From: Lepidonotus clava
Lineage: Eukaryota; Annelida; Polychaeta; Phyllodocida; Polynoidae
NCBI GenBank assembly: GCA_936440205.1
Contig: OW387147.1
Coordinates: 21,663,629 to 21,727,628 of the forward strand
Direction of reading: 5' to 3'
Length of the DNA stretch: 64,000 nt
A program made the translations under genes and the position numbers. Numbering within the stretch: the stretch's first letter is position 1; each line of letters opens with the position of its first letter. This document shows, one piece after another, positions 37,406 through 49,290 of this stretch. The notes beneath the pieces were generated by a model. That model was given only the letters and a program-made list of their open reading frames with translations. It ran no database searches and had not been told where the DNA came from.

Positions 37406-37914
37406 ACAATCAGATATCTATTGGATAATTGGCACAGGACAATCAGCTATCTACTGGGCAATTGGCACAGGACAATTAGAAGTCTGATTGAAAGATCGAC
37501 TGATTGATAGGCATAGTACAATCAGGAATCTATTGGGCAATTGGTACAGGACAATCAGCAATCTGCTGGCCAATTGGCACTGGACAATCAGACGTCTGTT
37601 GGGCAATTTGCACAGGACAATCAAAAGTCTGTTAGGCAATTGGCAAAGGACAATCTGAAATCTGCTCGGCTATTGGCACAGCACAATCTAAAATCTAATT
37701 GGTCAATTGGCATAGTACAATCATAAATCTGTTGGGCAATTGGCACAGTACAATCAAAATCTGTTTGGCAATTGGCACAGAACAATCAGGAGTCTTCTGG
37801 TCGTTTGGCAATTGCACAGGGCAATAAGCAATCTGCTGGTTGTTTGGCAATTGGCACAGGACAGTCAGCAATCTGCTGGTCGTTGCACAGGACAATTAGA
37901 AATCCATTTGGCCC
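37406..37914 (+). repeat. 33-bp tandem repeat array, about 15 copies
   Basis: The consensus is ACAATCAGAAATCTGTTGGG + CAATTGGCACAGG. Most units are 33 bp. Two near the right end have a short internal expansion (TGGTCGTTTGGC) and one near 37470 contains an unrelated insert that also occurs just before the array (GATTGAAAGATCGACTGATTG). Since 33 is divisible by 3, both strands give open frames of an 11-residue repeat, which I take as incidental. Confidence 0.88.
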
Positions 37915-37929
37915 GCCTTTTGATACACA

Positions 37930-39690
37930 TTACTGATTAAGATTCCAAATACTGTAATATGGACATCTCATTTTCTTCTTGGATCAAATTAAACTATTAC
38001 TATTGTATTTAGGGTTGGAAGACTTTATTAATCTCTTATGTTTGTCTCCTCCTCCTTGCCAGCCCCCCAAACTTATTCGGCGTAGTCGACGGGCACAACG
38101 ACCAACTAGAGTCAAAGACTATATTCTAAATTCAGAAATTATTTCTGTCTGCGTATGGATCTGATGACTGACGTCCCCCGCCCGTCCCCCGGGGAGTCTG
38201 GGGCCCTGTCCCCGCCGTTCAAAAAGGGCCTAGGTCCTAAGCCCTGTCCCCCGCCGTACAAAAAGGCCCCCGCGCCTCTAATTGATTGGGGCCGTGCACA
38301 GGGATCGCCGGAAATCTAGGTCTCTATCTCTACAGTGGGCCCTCTCCAGCCTGCCGGGTATAATGACAATAGCTTTCGGGGGATCAGATCTACTGTACAA
38401 CTATAAAAAAGCAATGTTTATATTACAGTCTAAGGTTTAAAAAAGGTTTTTATTTTCTGTTCGAAAGAGTGAATACAATGTGTTTTTCTTGTAACCCCAT
38501 GCATTCCTATGACGTGTTTCTAGAATGTGTACAATAACCAGTGCACGGACTGAACTGTAAAAGGAGTCTAGTAGTCCTACGAGGGCTCGCTGTACATAGA
38601 TGTGTAATATCACTATCGGTAATAGAGAATCAGATACTGCAAGTTTCAACCTAAACTCAAACTAAAAGCCGTCAGGTGACCCTTTCTCTTTTGGTATTCA
38701 TCATTAGAGTAGAGATGTCACCGACAAACTGAAAGGAATATTTTAGGAATGGAGGTTGTATTTCGTTGGGTTGGATACCATTTTGTTCTCAAAATGAACA
38801 ATCAATCCAAGTATATTGTTCAATATCATTCCACACATGGTTTTCATATCTATGTTCTCTCTTTTATATAAAGGAACCGCATTCAGTGTGCCAGTAGCCT
38901 GGCCTGTAGATGACTGAAGTACGACCATACTTTTTAAACAACTACAAACGTCCCAAACGTGTTACAAATCTAAGTTGAATGGCCACTCGCAGTACCTCAC
39001 GCAAAATGACGCAACGGTAGAGGTCAAATCCTAAAACGAGCAGGGAATTGAGTCAAATTGAGGTAAATTAGGGCCCCTTATCACATACTCCACAACCGGA
39101 ACCAGCCCTAAAACCCATCCCAATTGGCCACCCTTTAAGGCCTGGAGGAGGGGGGGGGGTCACCCAGCGTCCCTTAACTGACGGGCTCTTAGGGCCTGTA
39201 CCTTTTCTCTGACACCCTGGAGGTAGAATACTCCAGGGCCATTTACCGACTACTTACATGACAATAACGACTTGGCGGCCGGGCCATATTAGGCTCGAGT
39301 TGCTACCTATTAATGTCAGGCCTGCCCGTCATGGTGGTGGCCTTATTGGTCATATAATACATCACCGACCGACGCCACACGAACGTGTGCTGCTTGCACA
39401 GGAACTGTGATAATGTAAGAGAAAAAATAGGGATACGACAATGGCACACGTATTCCTCATTAAAATAAATGAGACATATTTTCACAGAAATGCGCCATTT
39501 TTTGGTACATTTTAATACTTTTTAGGATGCTAAATATTCCACTCGTTAAACAATAAATGCACCATTTTAGGGTTAATGCGTCTCAGGCACGATTTTCAAT
39601 TCGGGAATATCGCCTACAAGAAGTATTACTATTAGGAATATCCTTATAAGGATACAGCTTAAAACCTGAGAGGGTTCTCGGCACATCAGC
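37930..39690. other. No gene seen; intergenic sequence
   Basis: 38160-38300 is C/G-rich with a doubled CCCTGTCCCC-GCCGT-CAAAAAGG phrase. A perfect palindrome TATCCTTATAAGGATA lies at 39639-39654. Confidence 0.45.
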
Positions 39691-39701
39691 AAAAGAGAGA
39701 G

Positions 39702-40323
39702 GGTTCCATGTAAAGTTTAAGGGCTCCAACTGGATACGCAGACAAAAGTTAAAGCAGTTGTGGTGGTCCGATCTCCAAGTTATGCCTATGCCCTATGTCT
39801 TTGGAAACCTGATAAGATTCTAGATAACTTCACAACCCCTTTTGGGTGGTCCGCTGAAAGGACAAATCTTACTTTTGGGTGTTGAAAGAGTTTAAGATTT
39901 TGTTCATAGCTTTTTAATATATTTTAAAAGAAGGTGAGATCAAATGAGATAAAATGCTGCATCATTGTATGTTCTCAAATTCCATTATGCCATTGGAATA
40001 TCTTTTCAAACCTTAGAGCTCCTTAGGTTCCATGTAAAGTTAAGGGGCTCCAACTGGATACGCAGACAAAAGTTAAAGCATTTGTGGTGGTTCACATTCC
40101 AAGTTATTCCTATGTCTTTGGAAACCTTAGAGGATTCCAGATACCTTCACAATTTAACCCCTTTTGGGTGGTCCGCTGAAAGGACAAATCTTACTTTTGG
40201 GTGTTTTGTTTATAGCTTTATATGTTTTAAATTAAAAGAAGGTGAGATCAAACGAGATGAAATGCTGCATCATATTATTTTCTCAAATTCCATTATGCCA
40301 TTGGAACATCTTTTCAAACCTAA
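39702..40323 (+). repeat. Tandem duplication of a 324-bp unit, two copies
   Basis: Copy 1 starts GGTTCCATGTAAAGTTTAAG at 39702 and copy 2 GGTTCCATGTAAAGTTAAGG at 40026. Shared landmarks are GGGTGGTCCGCTGAAAGGAC and CAAATTCCATTATGCCATTG. The copies differ by many substitutions and small indels. The ORF at 39965-40342 spans the duplication and is not considered a gene. Confidence 0.85.
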
Positions 40324-40890
40324 GAACTTGATGGCATTTTAGCTTGTATTCATTAAAATTACTTAAGACCATTATCATTATATAATTGGATGTTAGTGGA
40401 AAAGCAGTTAAATCAGTCGAAATCTTGAACTTAATGTAAGACAATTCCCCTGTTTTGCTTTCCACAGTCAGTAACCGAAATCCAGGACGTGTCGTTAAGG
40501 CCTATTACATGTACTAATACTGTCATGCCGGTTCCCCTAATGAGGATAGAGTTCCCAAACTGGCGCTACACGATAGGTGGTGAGCACCGAGTGAATAGAG
40601 GTAATCTCGAATATCATACAGTACGTGTATTTGTAGATTTCCATGTGAACAGCGTCAATTATTTTGTTTGGGGAAATAACATCGTAATAATTATTTGGTG
40701 GCCAAAAATTTCAAAATACAAAATGATACCTTGTTTTCCTTCAAATCATGGATAGTACAATAAGAGTGAAAATACAAGTTCTGGTTTGATCGACTTTATA
40801 GATTCTTGATGTGGTTTAGTAAACCAAAATCTCCGTCTGATCCATTCTTTGGTTTATAAAACGAAATGAAATGTACTTGAAGTTTTGCAT

Positions 40891-41020
40891 TCCCCGAACC
40901 TGAACCCCTTCTGAACCTTTCCTGAAACCCTTCTGAACCCCTCTTGACACCTTCACAATCCCTCCTGAACCACTCCTGAACACTTCCTGAACCTCTCCTG
41001 ACCCATCTCTGACCACTTCT
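40891..41020 (+). repeat. 10-11-bp minisatellite CCTTCTGAAC
   Basis: A run of CTTTCCTGAA, CCCTTCTGAA, CCACTCCTGAA and related units fills about 130 bp, directly abutting the next tandem duplication. Confidence 0.7.
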
Positions 41021-41031
41021 CAACGACCTCA

Positions 41032-41700
41032 GACTCCAATGTATCGGACTATCGATGTTATCGACTGGACGAAAACGGAGAAACAGGAAACCAGCATATT
41101 TTCAATATGGCCGCCTCCAGTGGGTGATGGGGGCATTCCCGACCTACTTTCATTCTATTTTTAGTATATTATTATGACATCACCTCATCAATCTCCGGAC
41201 ACAGACTTATTTATGCTAATTACTACACTCTCAAGGCATTTTCTATGAGGACAGCTTCAATCTCCAAGCAGATTCTTTACTCCAGAAATAGCACAGTGTC
41301 CCCCTCCAAATTTTTAACACTGATTCCTATGGGAGTTGGGCCAAGTTAAGACTCCGATATATCGGACTATCAACGTTATCCCCCTAGCGAGAGACTGAGG
41401 AACTAGCAGATTTTCAATATGGCCGCCCCCAGTGGAGGAAAGGGGTATTCCCGACCTACTTTCGTTCTATTTTTAGAATATCATTATGACATCATCTCGT
41501 CAATCTCCGAACACAGACTTATTTATGCTAATTAGTACACTCTCAAGCCATTTCCTATGGGACGACTTTCAATCTCCAAACAGATTCTTCCTATCAGAAA
41601 TAGCACGATGTGTCTCCCCCCATTTTTAACATTGATCTCTATGGGAGTTGGTCCAACCTATTACTCTGACTTATCGGACTATCGACGTCATCCACTCATC
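41032..41700 (+). repeat. Tandem duplication of a ~318-bp unit, two copies plus part of a third
   Basis: Copies start at 41032 and 41350 with GACTCC...ATCGGACTATC. Each carries TTTTCAATATGGCCGCC and TTATTTATGCTAATTA. A third start is seen at about 41664-41710 (TTATCGGACTATCGACGTCAT) but is cut short. Confidence 0.85.
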
Positions 41701-43398
41701 GAATACGGAGAATAAGGGCCGTATCATGCACCCTGGGTGCAATAAAACCTAAAATGGCACGTTACCTTATAAATTAAACCGTCCATGGAACATTTAGGAT
41801 TTTGAAAGATATCAAAACGTGCCAAAAAAGAGCACTTTTAAAAACAAAGGTGTCTCTTTAGATTTAATGAGGAAATCGCCATTGTCGTAATCCAACTTTT
41901 TCCAGCATAATCACTCAATAAAGTCTGGAAAAAAGAACTTGTATATGGACTTCAATATTTTTTCACATAGAAAAAATAATCTTAAAATCCCGCGTGGCCT
42001 TTTTCTCGCCCACCAGGTAGACACTTTTGTATCTATTGCTCTCCTGACACCGTTACTCATTGCGACTTTTAGGGGCTTTATATCGTATTATACTTCATTG
42101 AAGTGACTAGTATATACATTAAAAGAATACTAAAAAGCTGTGACCCACACCCCGTGTGAGATGGATTCCCTTGGCTCTGTGGGTTATCACTCTATCTGTG
42201 ACCCTTATAGAGGGGGTCCGCCGGCCCACATAGCACTGACCAATCCGTCACCCACAACTCCCACCAACCCCCTCCGGTCTGGTGGCACCAGTCTACTACT
42301 TGCCCGACGGTCGGGAAACTAACCCTATAATCCAGGGGAGACCAAGTGTAAGTGTTTTAGTTCTGAAGTTCTGTTACATGAAAATTTGAAAGGACTCTGG
42401 GCACCGTTAGTATGTGCTACCCCACTTTAAAGTAAGTATATAAATATTTGTTTGTGAAAATGATATTTAAAGTTGCTTCTATGCCACACATACCACCCTG
42501 CTATCCCTATCCCTAAATATTCTAAACCAGGGAAGAAAGATTGTGATTTATTATATCCAAAGCACTTCTCCTATTAAAGAAAAACAAAAACACTGTTAAT
42601 ATATCTTACTTATCCTAGAATTATAATTTCTTCTTTGGCGCCCCATCGACCCTCCTTCTACAGCTCCTACCCGACCCTCCCACCCCTTCGTCCGGTCCAC
42701 TCTATCACCACGGGCCGGGTATGGGGCCACTAGGCCAGACCAACAAAAACCTCGGTTCCTGGTAAAGTAACCAAATACTCCTTAATGCGCCTTAATAAAT
42801 AATCTTACACTGCCTCAAGTCGGATCCCCACAGTCTGGATACTTATTCTAACCTGTTAAATAATGAGATTTCTCGAAATTAAGTTTCATATGTGCTTGTA
42901 TTAATCTCAGCTCCATTAGTGTTCTTGAGTTGAGGACCCTTACCCCCTACTAACCTGGCTCACCTATGATGTTTCAAAGCCCTCCGTCCTATTGACCTAC
43001 ACGGGATCGGGTCTTGACCTACATGTTTTGTGGCCCAACAGAGAGTCTCTTTCGAAGACGAGGAGCTAGAGTTAAATCTACCTCTGCGCAGATGCTTAAG
43101 AAAATCATTTTACGATTTCAATACTCAATAACAAGTTTTCCATTTAATAACGCTTCTCTTAACAAGGAACTGATTATGAGTTGACTTGTGTATTAACTTG
43201 GAAAATGTTGATCGAGTGTATCCAATGGCTAAAATGCAGAATGATCTCTTTTTTCACATTCACTCATCGGAAAATTCCTTTATTTCTTATCTATTCTAAC
43301 CCCACTTAGTTTCTCACTCTCAGATTCTCTTTCCTGTAGAAGTCACAGAGTGAGGAAGTGAATGTTTCTTTATCACCTGCCATTTTACGTAGAGGTGT

Positions 43399-43617
43399 CA
43401 GTGTCCGAAATTAAGGGTGCACCCTGCACCCGAGATGCATGTTTTTGCAGTCGGGTGCATGTTTTTTTTTAAAGCATGCACCCGGCAGATGCACATAAAT
43501 TTGATAGGCTAAATAGCCTTATAACAATGAGGGTGCATGAAAAAGCTCCTGGGTGCATACTTTTGAAAGCTATGCACCAGGCGTGTGCATAAATTTAAAC
43601 CTTAATTTTGGACACTG
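43399..43617. mobile_element. MITE with CAGTGTCCGAAATTAAGG ends, copy 2
   Basis: Same length (219 bp) and end structure as the element at 34986: CAGTGTCCGAAATTAAGG to CCTTAATTTTGGACACTG. The interior repeats GGGTGCATG and CACCCGG. The flanks AGGTGT and AGGTAT may be a slightly decayed target duplication. Confidence 0.82.
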
Positions 43618-44425
43618 AGGTATCTACGTATATTTTGTTGATCCATTTGCATTCGCCTCAGCTCCACGATCAAAAAATGAGAACACAATTCCACTCGCCC
43701 ACTGTCGTAATTTACTCGCCCCGGTTGACCTCACACAGGTTGTTTTGGGCCACAACTAATGTCTCGGGTCACACGAGTCTCAGTGTAAGTGGTAAAATTA
43801 CCATTTGGACAATCTGTATCGGTGTTACAGTTAACCCCTTCTATTCTTGGATATATTATATATAGGTAGCGGCAGAAGAATAAGTGACTATTCATTGGTG
43901 CTACGGGTTTAATTATCTCCGACCTGCATGGAAGTTTTAAGTGGAAGTCTGGGGTAAACAGGGCGATACACAATGACATTGGATCCAACCAAGTAAGTTG
44001 TATATATCTTGCCTTAAAAGGTAATCTTTTCAGCTTTAACAATATCTTTCTCAGTGATATATATGAATGCGTACCTTTCGTAGTGTTCTTATGCGTCGAA
44101 GCCATTTGGGGAGTACAAATTACGTCATTGTTCCTAGAGACTTTTAGTAGTCATTTTCATAAATAGATAAATAAAAATATATTGCACACATTCTAGTAAT
44201 CTAGAGCTGGCATTAGATTACTCCGGATATCTTAAAGACCAATAAGTATCAAGACCGGGCATTAAGTCAAGATGTTTCATCCAGCAGAAACAAACCTTTT
44301 TTGCTGTACATGACCCTCTAAGGGTTAATCACTCAGCACCTCCAGGCGCCATCCTACCATACTGGTCGCCTATAAGGTAACAGCCTGGGGTCTGTGGTAA
44401 TAACAGGCCGGGTGTGTATGAGGGC

Positions 44426-44466
44426 GAGCTGCTCCATTCACTGGCCCGAGCAGCTCTGAGCAGCTC
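44426..44466. promoter_or_regulatory. GAGCWGCTC cluster D
   Basis: GAGCTGCTC at 44426 is followed by GAGCAGCTC at 44448 and 44458 (10-bp pitch). Confidence 0.6.
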
Positions 44467-44825
44467 GCAAAGGCCTCACAATGAATGAGGTCGGGGTCGG
44501 GTCAGGCGGGGCAGGGCTATCGCTGGGTGGCCGGGCGATAAGGCAGTGTAACCAGACTGACGAGGACCAGATACCTCCGCCTGGAGAGTGACGGCAGGGG
44601 AGATCGCTCTCCACTGATCGCCGGGGCGCAGCGCATATACTGCTTTTGGTGTATAAGGCGATTTTATAGGCGTTTTCACACAATCGTTGGGCACACTATT
44701 GCGATTATTTGGCTCATTTATGATCTCTTGATGGATTAGTACTTGTTACCCTGCTACTTCTAAAATTATGTCCTTTGAAGTTTCGCATGTAGCAGTCTAC
44801 ACACTGAACTTACTTCAAGTAAGGT

Positions 44826-44850
44826 GTCTACAGGGGAGTCCCCTGTAGAC
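44826..44850. repeat. Perfect 12-bp-arm inverted repeat (hairpin/cruciform candidate)
   Basis: GTCTACAGGGGA, a single G, then TCCCCTGTAGAC. Imperfect pairing extends outward (CTTCAAGTAAGG with CCTTGCTTCAAGG). No run of T follows to suggest a terminator. Confidence 0.75.
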
Positions 44851-45002
44851 TCCTTGCTTCAAGGCATACCAAGAATCAGCGAAATAGGATGCTAACAGCC
44901 TGTCCATCTGGTTGCTGTTTTGTTAAACTGCTTATTAAAAAAGACCTGTGGGAACCAGCAAATTGGGTCATGACCCCTTTATTTAGTTCCACTTTCATTC
45001 TC

Positions 45003-45112
45003 TATATAGCTTCAACCCAAAGGTTGTAGGGGGTTGTAGGTTCGAATCTTGAGTCATTGCCAGTGTTTTTCAGCCTGGCGAAGCCACTTGTATAAGTGAA
45101 AATGCCTTATCC
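45003..45112 (+). mobile_element. tRNA-derived SINE fragment
   Basis: A B-box match GGTTCGAATC sits at 45039-45048. An A-box-like TAGCTTCAACCC lies about 22 bp upstream (45007-45018). The region between does not fold as a proper tRNA and lacks an acceptor stem, so a SINE head is more likely than a functional tRNA gene. Confidence 0.45.
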
Positions 45113-45609
45113 AAAGAAGTAATATATGACATCATTTCATTACCCAGTCATACCTTTTTAAAGAATAAAGCCCGGAACCCACGGTATGTTGCATTACATG
45201 AGAATGGTCTGAATCATTATCACCATGTATTTTAATTAAAACATCGAGCAAAAACATAAATCTTTCACCCCTCGAGTAAAACAAGAAGTCTGGGTCAGTT
45301 ATGTCCAATGTAAAAGCACTCCAATCGTTTCCTATAACACCATATGGCTGCAGTCAGGAGTGGGCCGGGGCCCCTCCTTAGTTTCCCCATCTCTGACCGT
45401 TTTACGGTCGTCTCTTATTGCAGCCGTAGGGTGGGGGTGGAGCCCTGGTGGTGGTGGGTGGAGCCCTGATAACCCTCGTTACTGGGTGCGTGCACTGCTT
45501 ACTACGAACCTTTACGGCCCAATAGTCGGACCAGCACGGCTCTCAAATGATTCCTGACCTATCCATCTGTTTCTAGGCTGAGTGTGAGTGTTAGGCATAT
45601 TGTACACTT

Positions 45610-45700
45610 TTTTTTTTCATGAGTCTGCGCTGTGGACCTTCAAATCTATAGAACCTTTGATTACAATACGTTTAGCCTGGGCTCATAGGAATCCATATCA
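45610..45700 (+). repeat. Dispersed repeat, copy 2 (CATGAGTCTGCGC element)
   Basis: TTTTCATGAGTCTGCGC and TTTAGCCTGGGCTCATAGGA + ATCCATATC match the copy at 35700 in order and spacing. Confidence 0.6.
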
Positions 45701-46321
45701 TAATAAAGTTTGGGTCTAGAACGCTAAAACAGCGACACGCTAATGGAAAAAGATCTATAGGCTGCGATTCATATTGGTGTGGGGCAGCATTCCTATGTTA
45801 GCAAAAACCATTGTTTTTATAAGGACGATATGTCCGAATCAGGAAACAGTCATCTGTGCAAGATTATTGATACATTATTGCAGCTTTTATCTATACATTG
45901 CAATTGTGATATCGCCACTGACCCTGCATAAGAAAACCTGCCATGTGCCATGATGATATAATGTTCTACCTGATTTAAAGAAATATTTTGTGTTGTCATT
46001 GATTGTTGCTCTCAATGATAATACATATGTTCTGCACCGATTTAAAAATTGTGTAGCTTTTTTGATAATACATAATCCAGACATACATTCCTAGAATAGT
46101 TCTTAACTGTTGTCATTGATTATTTCCCCTGATGGGCATCTATGTGACCATAATCCCTGCATGTCTATATACCCCAGTAGATAGGGTAAACAATCCGCAG
46201 GCCTCCAGGTAGATTTACCTGCAGAAGCTGGGGGGATAAGCGTCTCCCTGGCGTCTCTGTGACAAAAACCTCCAGGTGTTCTGCGGCGCGCACGGCATCT
46301 CGGGATATCACTTAGGGAACT

Positions 46322-46419
46322 GAGCAGCTCGACCCAGCTCAGGTGCGGGTCACGTGACCCACCTGAGCTGCTCGGGGAAGTTGTTGTTGGAAGTGGGACA
46401 CGCTCGGAGCAGCTGCTCC
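46322..46419. promoter_or_regulatory. GAGCWGCTC cluster E with long palindromes
   Basis: Dyads at 46322 and 46365 flank a near-palindrome centred on CACGTG (46335-46370: CAGCTCAGGT ... ACCTGAGCTG). A second perfect 14-bp palindrome GGAGCAGCTGCTCC follows at 46406-46419 and contains a CAGCTG E-box. Confidence 0.6.
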
Positions 46420-48439
46420 CAGGCTTAGCATTGAGGGTATGGGGTGATAAGGCCCTGCTGCTATGTTTGGGACTTGATATTCAGTGATTGTTTTGATTTG
46501 AATGACGATGCTTGCAAATAGTGTTCTATTCAATCTGGTAAGTCCATGTATAAAAATGTGATCAGCTTCCGGTAATGTAACTTTAAACAGTAACCATTTC
46601 ATTCTAATTTCTCATATGAGAAAATTGCCCTCGACTTTTAAAGCTGAAGCTTGAATTACTGGACATTTACTCATCTTTGTCTTTTTCTATTCCTTCCATG
46701 GCGGAAGAAGCATAATGGATGGGTTAGGGAATATGGGGGGGGGGGGAATATGGTTGTCAAAACAAGGCCTAATAGTTCCAAATGAGTATTCTGAGAAACA
46801 TGAAATTTATCGCCTTAATGATACAAAATTGATATTTCAGGGGGGGGGGGGGGGGGCGGGGGAATCCTCTAAATAGGCAAGGTATAAATGTCTAGCTCTA
46901 CTTTGACTGGGTAATTGGGCAAGGTTAACGCTAATGTGTGCTAGTAGGGGTTTGGGGAAGGATCGGATAGGGTAGGCCGCGGAGGGTCGGAGGAGGAGGG
47001 GTATCATTGATTGAGACAGCCAATTAAACACCAAATGAGCGATCGGTGGCGGACCCCTCCCCCCTCCCCGGTACCTCCCGGGGGAGGTACACTGACCAGC
47101 CGTGAGAACTCCAGGGTCTGCCGCCTCGTTATCGACCCTACCTCTAACGCTGGATCTCAGCCTGTCTGTTAGTGAGTCAATATAGTCAGGGCCACAGCGC
47201 CGCGTACCAGCGTCATAAAACACGATGTTTATTACTGATAAACACATATATGTGATGGTTGGGGTATTGTGACTGCGCATGTGGAACATATGTGCGACAT
47301 ATGGTTAATGTAACGGTTTAAATACAATATTTACATTGTTGATTAATAATGTATGAGTTTACTTATTGAAAACACGTGTTCGTGATACGACTTGTAACAT
47401 GTAGTAGCTTGCACGGTGCCACCAGAAGAATATACCTCAAAAATCTGAAGTACTAAAAGACTCACATGAGAAAAATATACTGGGACTTTCATTCAAAGTT
47501 TTGGATTTTTCAAAGGGGAAAAATAGACCTTTCATAGACTTGGAATGGCCTTTGTAATACAATGCTAATGTGGCTTTTTTTAATCAGAGAGTATTATGCT
47601 GCATCAAACTGGACTAGGAATATGATTGCACCATGTAAATGACGAATTAAACTTGAGTAGAATGAAAGAACGATTTTGTGGGTAAATTGCTTGAAATGAG
47701 AGATTTTTAGGATAGGAGATGGTAATAATCTGACTGAGGTCTTGACAAGAAACATCTTCGGCTACACATACCATAATGTGGATGACCAATTAACCGTGTT
47801 CATATTATGAATTCAGTAATTGAAGGAACATAACATGTTTATGCCATCACCGGATGCAAAAGCCCTTCAAACTTTATGGATCATCTCAAAAAAGACCTTA
47901 GCCCATACGGTCAATCCCTTGCCATATTTGTCCATGGAATCATCCATATATAAGTTGGTGCTTAGAGGGATGTGTATTTTGTTTCATAAAACAAGGATCC
48001 TTGTAAAGCATCCGTGTCTAATTCCTAGTCAGTGGCTGAAAATAGCAAACGAAAAGAATATATTTCAACTTCATAGTATATTAATTAGTTGTTACAAAAA
48101 AAAAGAAATTTTAACTTTGACTTACCTGTGTAATACCCCTGCCAACACGGCTGAAATATCGAAACAAAGACACGGTTAGACAAGCAGTTTCATGGAAATG
48201 TGTTTATATATCCCAAAGGCATTATTCAGAGAATGTTGCAGTTGTAGATCTGTTTCAAAAGGTTGAATGGGGGATTAGATAAATCCCACCCCAATCAGCA
48301 TAAATCCACCATGACACACCCTGTTCTCCATAATTTTAGTTTTGGCAGAACTCAAAATTAAAAAGTTTCATAATTTAGACGTGATGAATAGTAGATATAC
48401 GTAGGCTCTAACGCCTAATGCCCTACGTTTGATCCTCGA

Positions 48440-48566
48440 CTGGAACTGTAGATGCCCCCACTGTGTTAATTATTCACTACATTTTCCTCTTTTTAATGAA
48501 AATGTATCATCCTCCCCTGGAACTGTATTATTCACCACATTTTCCTCTTTTAAATGAAAATTTATT
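48440..48566 (+). repeat. Short imperfect tandem duplication
   Basis: CTGGAACTGTA...ATTCACTACATTTTCCTCTT (48440-48508) is repeated as CTGGAACTGTATTATTCACC-ACATTTTCCTCTT (48517-48565). A GTTTGATCCTC B-box-like word lies just before copy 1, so a SINE origin is possible. Confidence 0.6.
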
Positions 48567-49100
48567 AGGAATCAATTATTTCCAAATTGAACGAGATGGT
48601 AATGTAGATCTCAAGACGTGGTCAAACGTACAGCAGCGATAGAGTTTAAACTTATATTATAAGGCATGCTACAGGGGCGCACTAGAGGTGTGAGAAAAGT
48701 TTCATGTCACGGAACTAGAGACTGAGATACCACTGAGTCCTCTGTTTATCATGACTGCTAGGGTGTAAGACTGCAACCACGCACGTACTACGAAGTACAG
48801 GTAGACTACTGAGGTAGTCAACACGCTGTCTTTCACAGATTTGGATCTTTTCTTTAGACATTTTTTGGGGGTAATTTACAAGATGAGACCTGACAACTAC
48901 ATGACAACTACGAGCACATGTTAACAGCATGTCGCGAAGTGTGCTCTGACAGCTCCAGTGACGGCAGTAGCAGCAGGAGAACTTCGCACCAGCAACAGGA
49001 GCAAGCAGCAGCAGCCTCCTCCTGCTGCTCTGACCGACCCAAGTGCTGCTGCTGCCGCCAAGCCGTGGTCGGGCCTCCCCATCACTTGTAAACAACTCAC

Positions 49101-49290
49101 CTAACGCAGCTACCAGGGTCATGTACGCTTTACTCCAGGAAGTAACTGGCCCAGTAACATCCTCACATGCGTGTCCATTCTCCTTGTCTCTCCTCTTCAC
49201 GCTTTTAGACTTTCCTGACACTTGCAAACTTTGTTTCGTGCGCCCGTTTTCCGGAGCCGACGTGTTTTGGTGTCTTCTCTTTGCCGCCAT
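49101..49290 (-). CDS. Probable first coding exon of an unidentified divergent gene
   Basis: On the minus strand an ATG at 49290 sits in AAGATGGCGGC, a YY1-like translation-start context also seen at the plus-strand gene. It opens MAAKRRHQNTSAPENGRTKQ, followed by a basic Lys/Arg/Ser/Glu segment resembling a nuclear-localisation or disordered tail (KSVKRRDKENG). A consensus donor GTGAGT follows the exon at 49100, leaving phase 1 after 63 codons. The open frame continues to 48715, but the extension translates a CAG/CTG-rich tract and reads unlike protein, so I treat it as intron. Head-to-head placement, 532 bp from the plus-strand ATG, supports a shared promoter. No downstream exon was recognised, and the product is unknown. 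Confidence 0.45.

Larger units (their letters stand above)
41715..48400. other. Intergenic region, no confirmed gene
   Basis: Besides listed repeats and motif clusters it holds G runs at 46737-46747 and 46841-46856, and a near-perfect palindrome GTACCTCCCGGGGGAGGTAC at 47071-47090. The 150-aa (46837-47289) and 119-aa (47820-48179) frames show no domain and no splice support. Confidence 0.4.

Noticed and set aside
37406-37914. CRISPR-like array of 33-bp repeats
   Set aside because: The units are contiguous with no unique spacers, in an animal genome. It is a plain tandem repeat.
45003-45112. A functional tRNA gene at the GGTTCGAATC word
   Set aside because: No acceptor stem or anticodon arm can be formed. 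A SINE head explains the A- and B-box-like words better.
47820-48179. 119-aa plus-strand frame
   Set aside because: AT-rich DNA, no domain, no splice sites or neighbours to support it.
48715-49100. Extension of the minus-strand frame past the 49100 donor
   Set aside because: The extension crosses CAG/CTG-rich DNA, reads unlike a protein and is interrupted by a consensus GTGAGT donor, so it is treated as intron.
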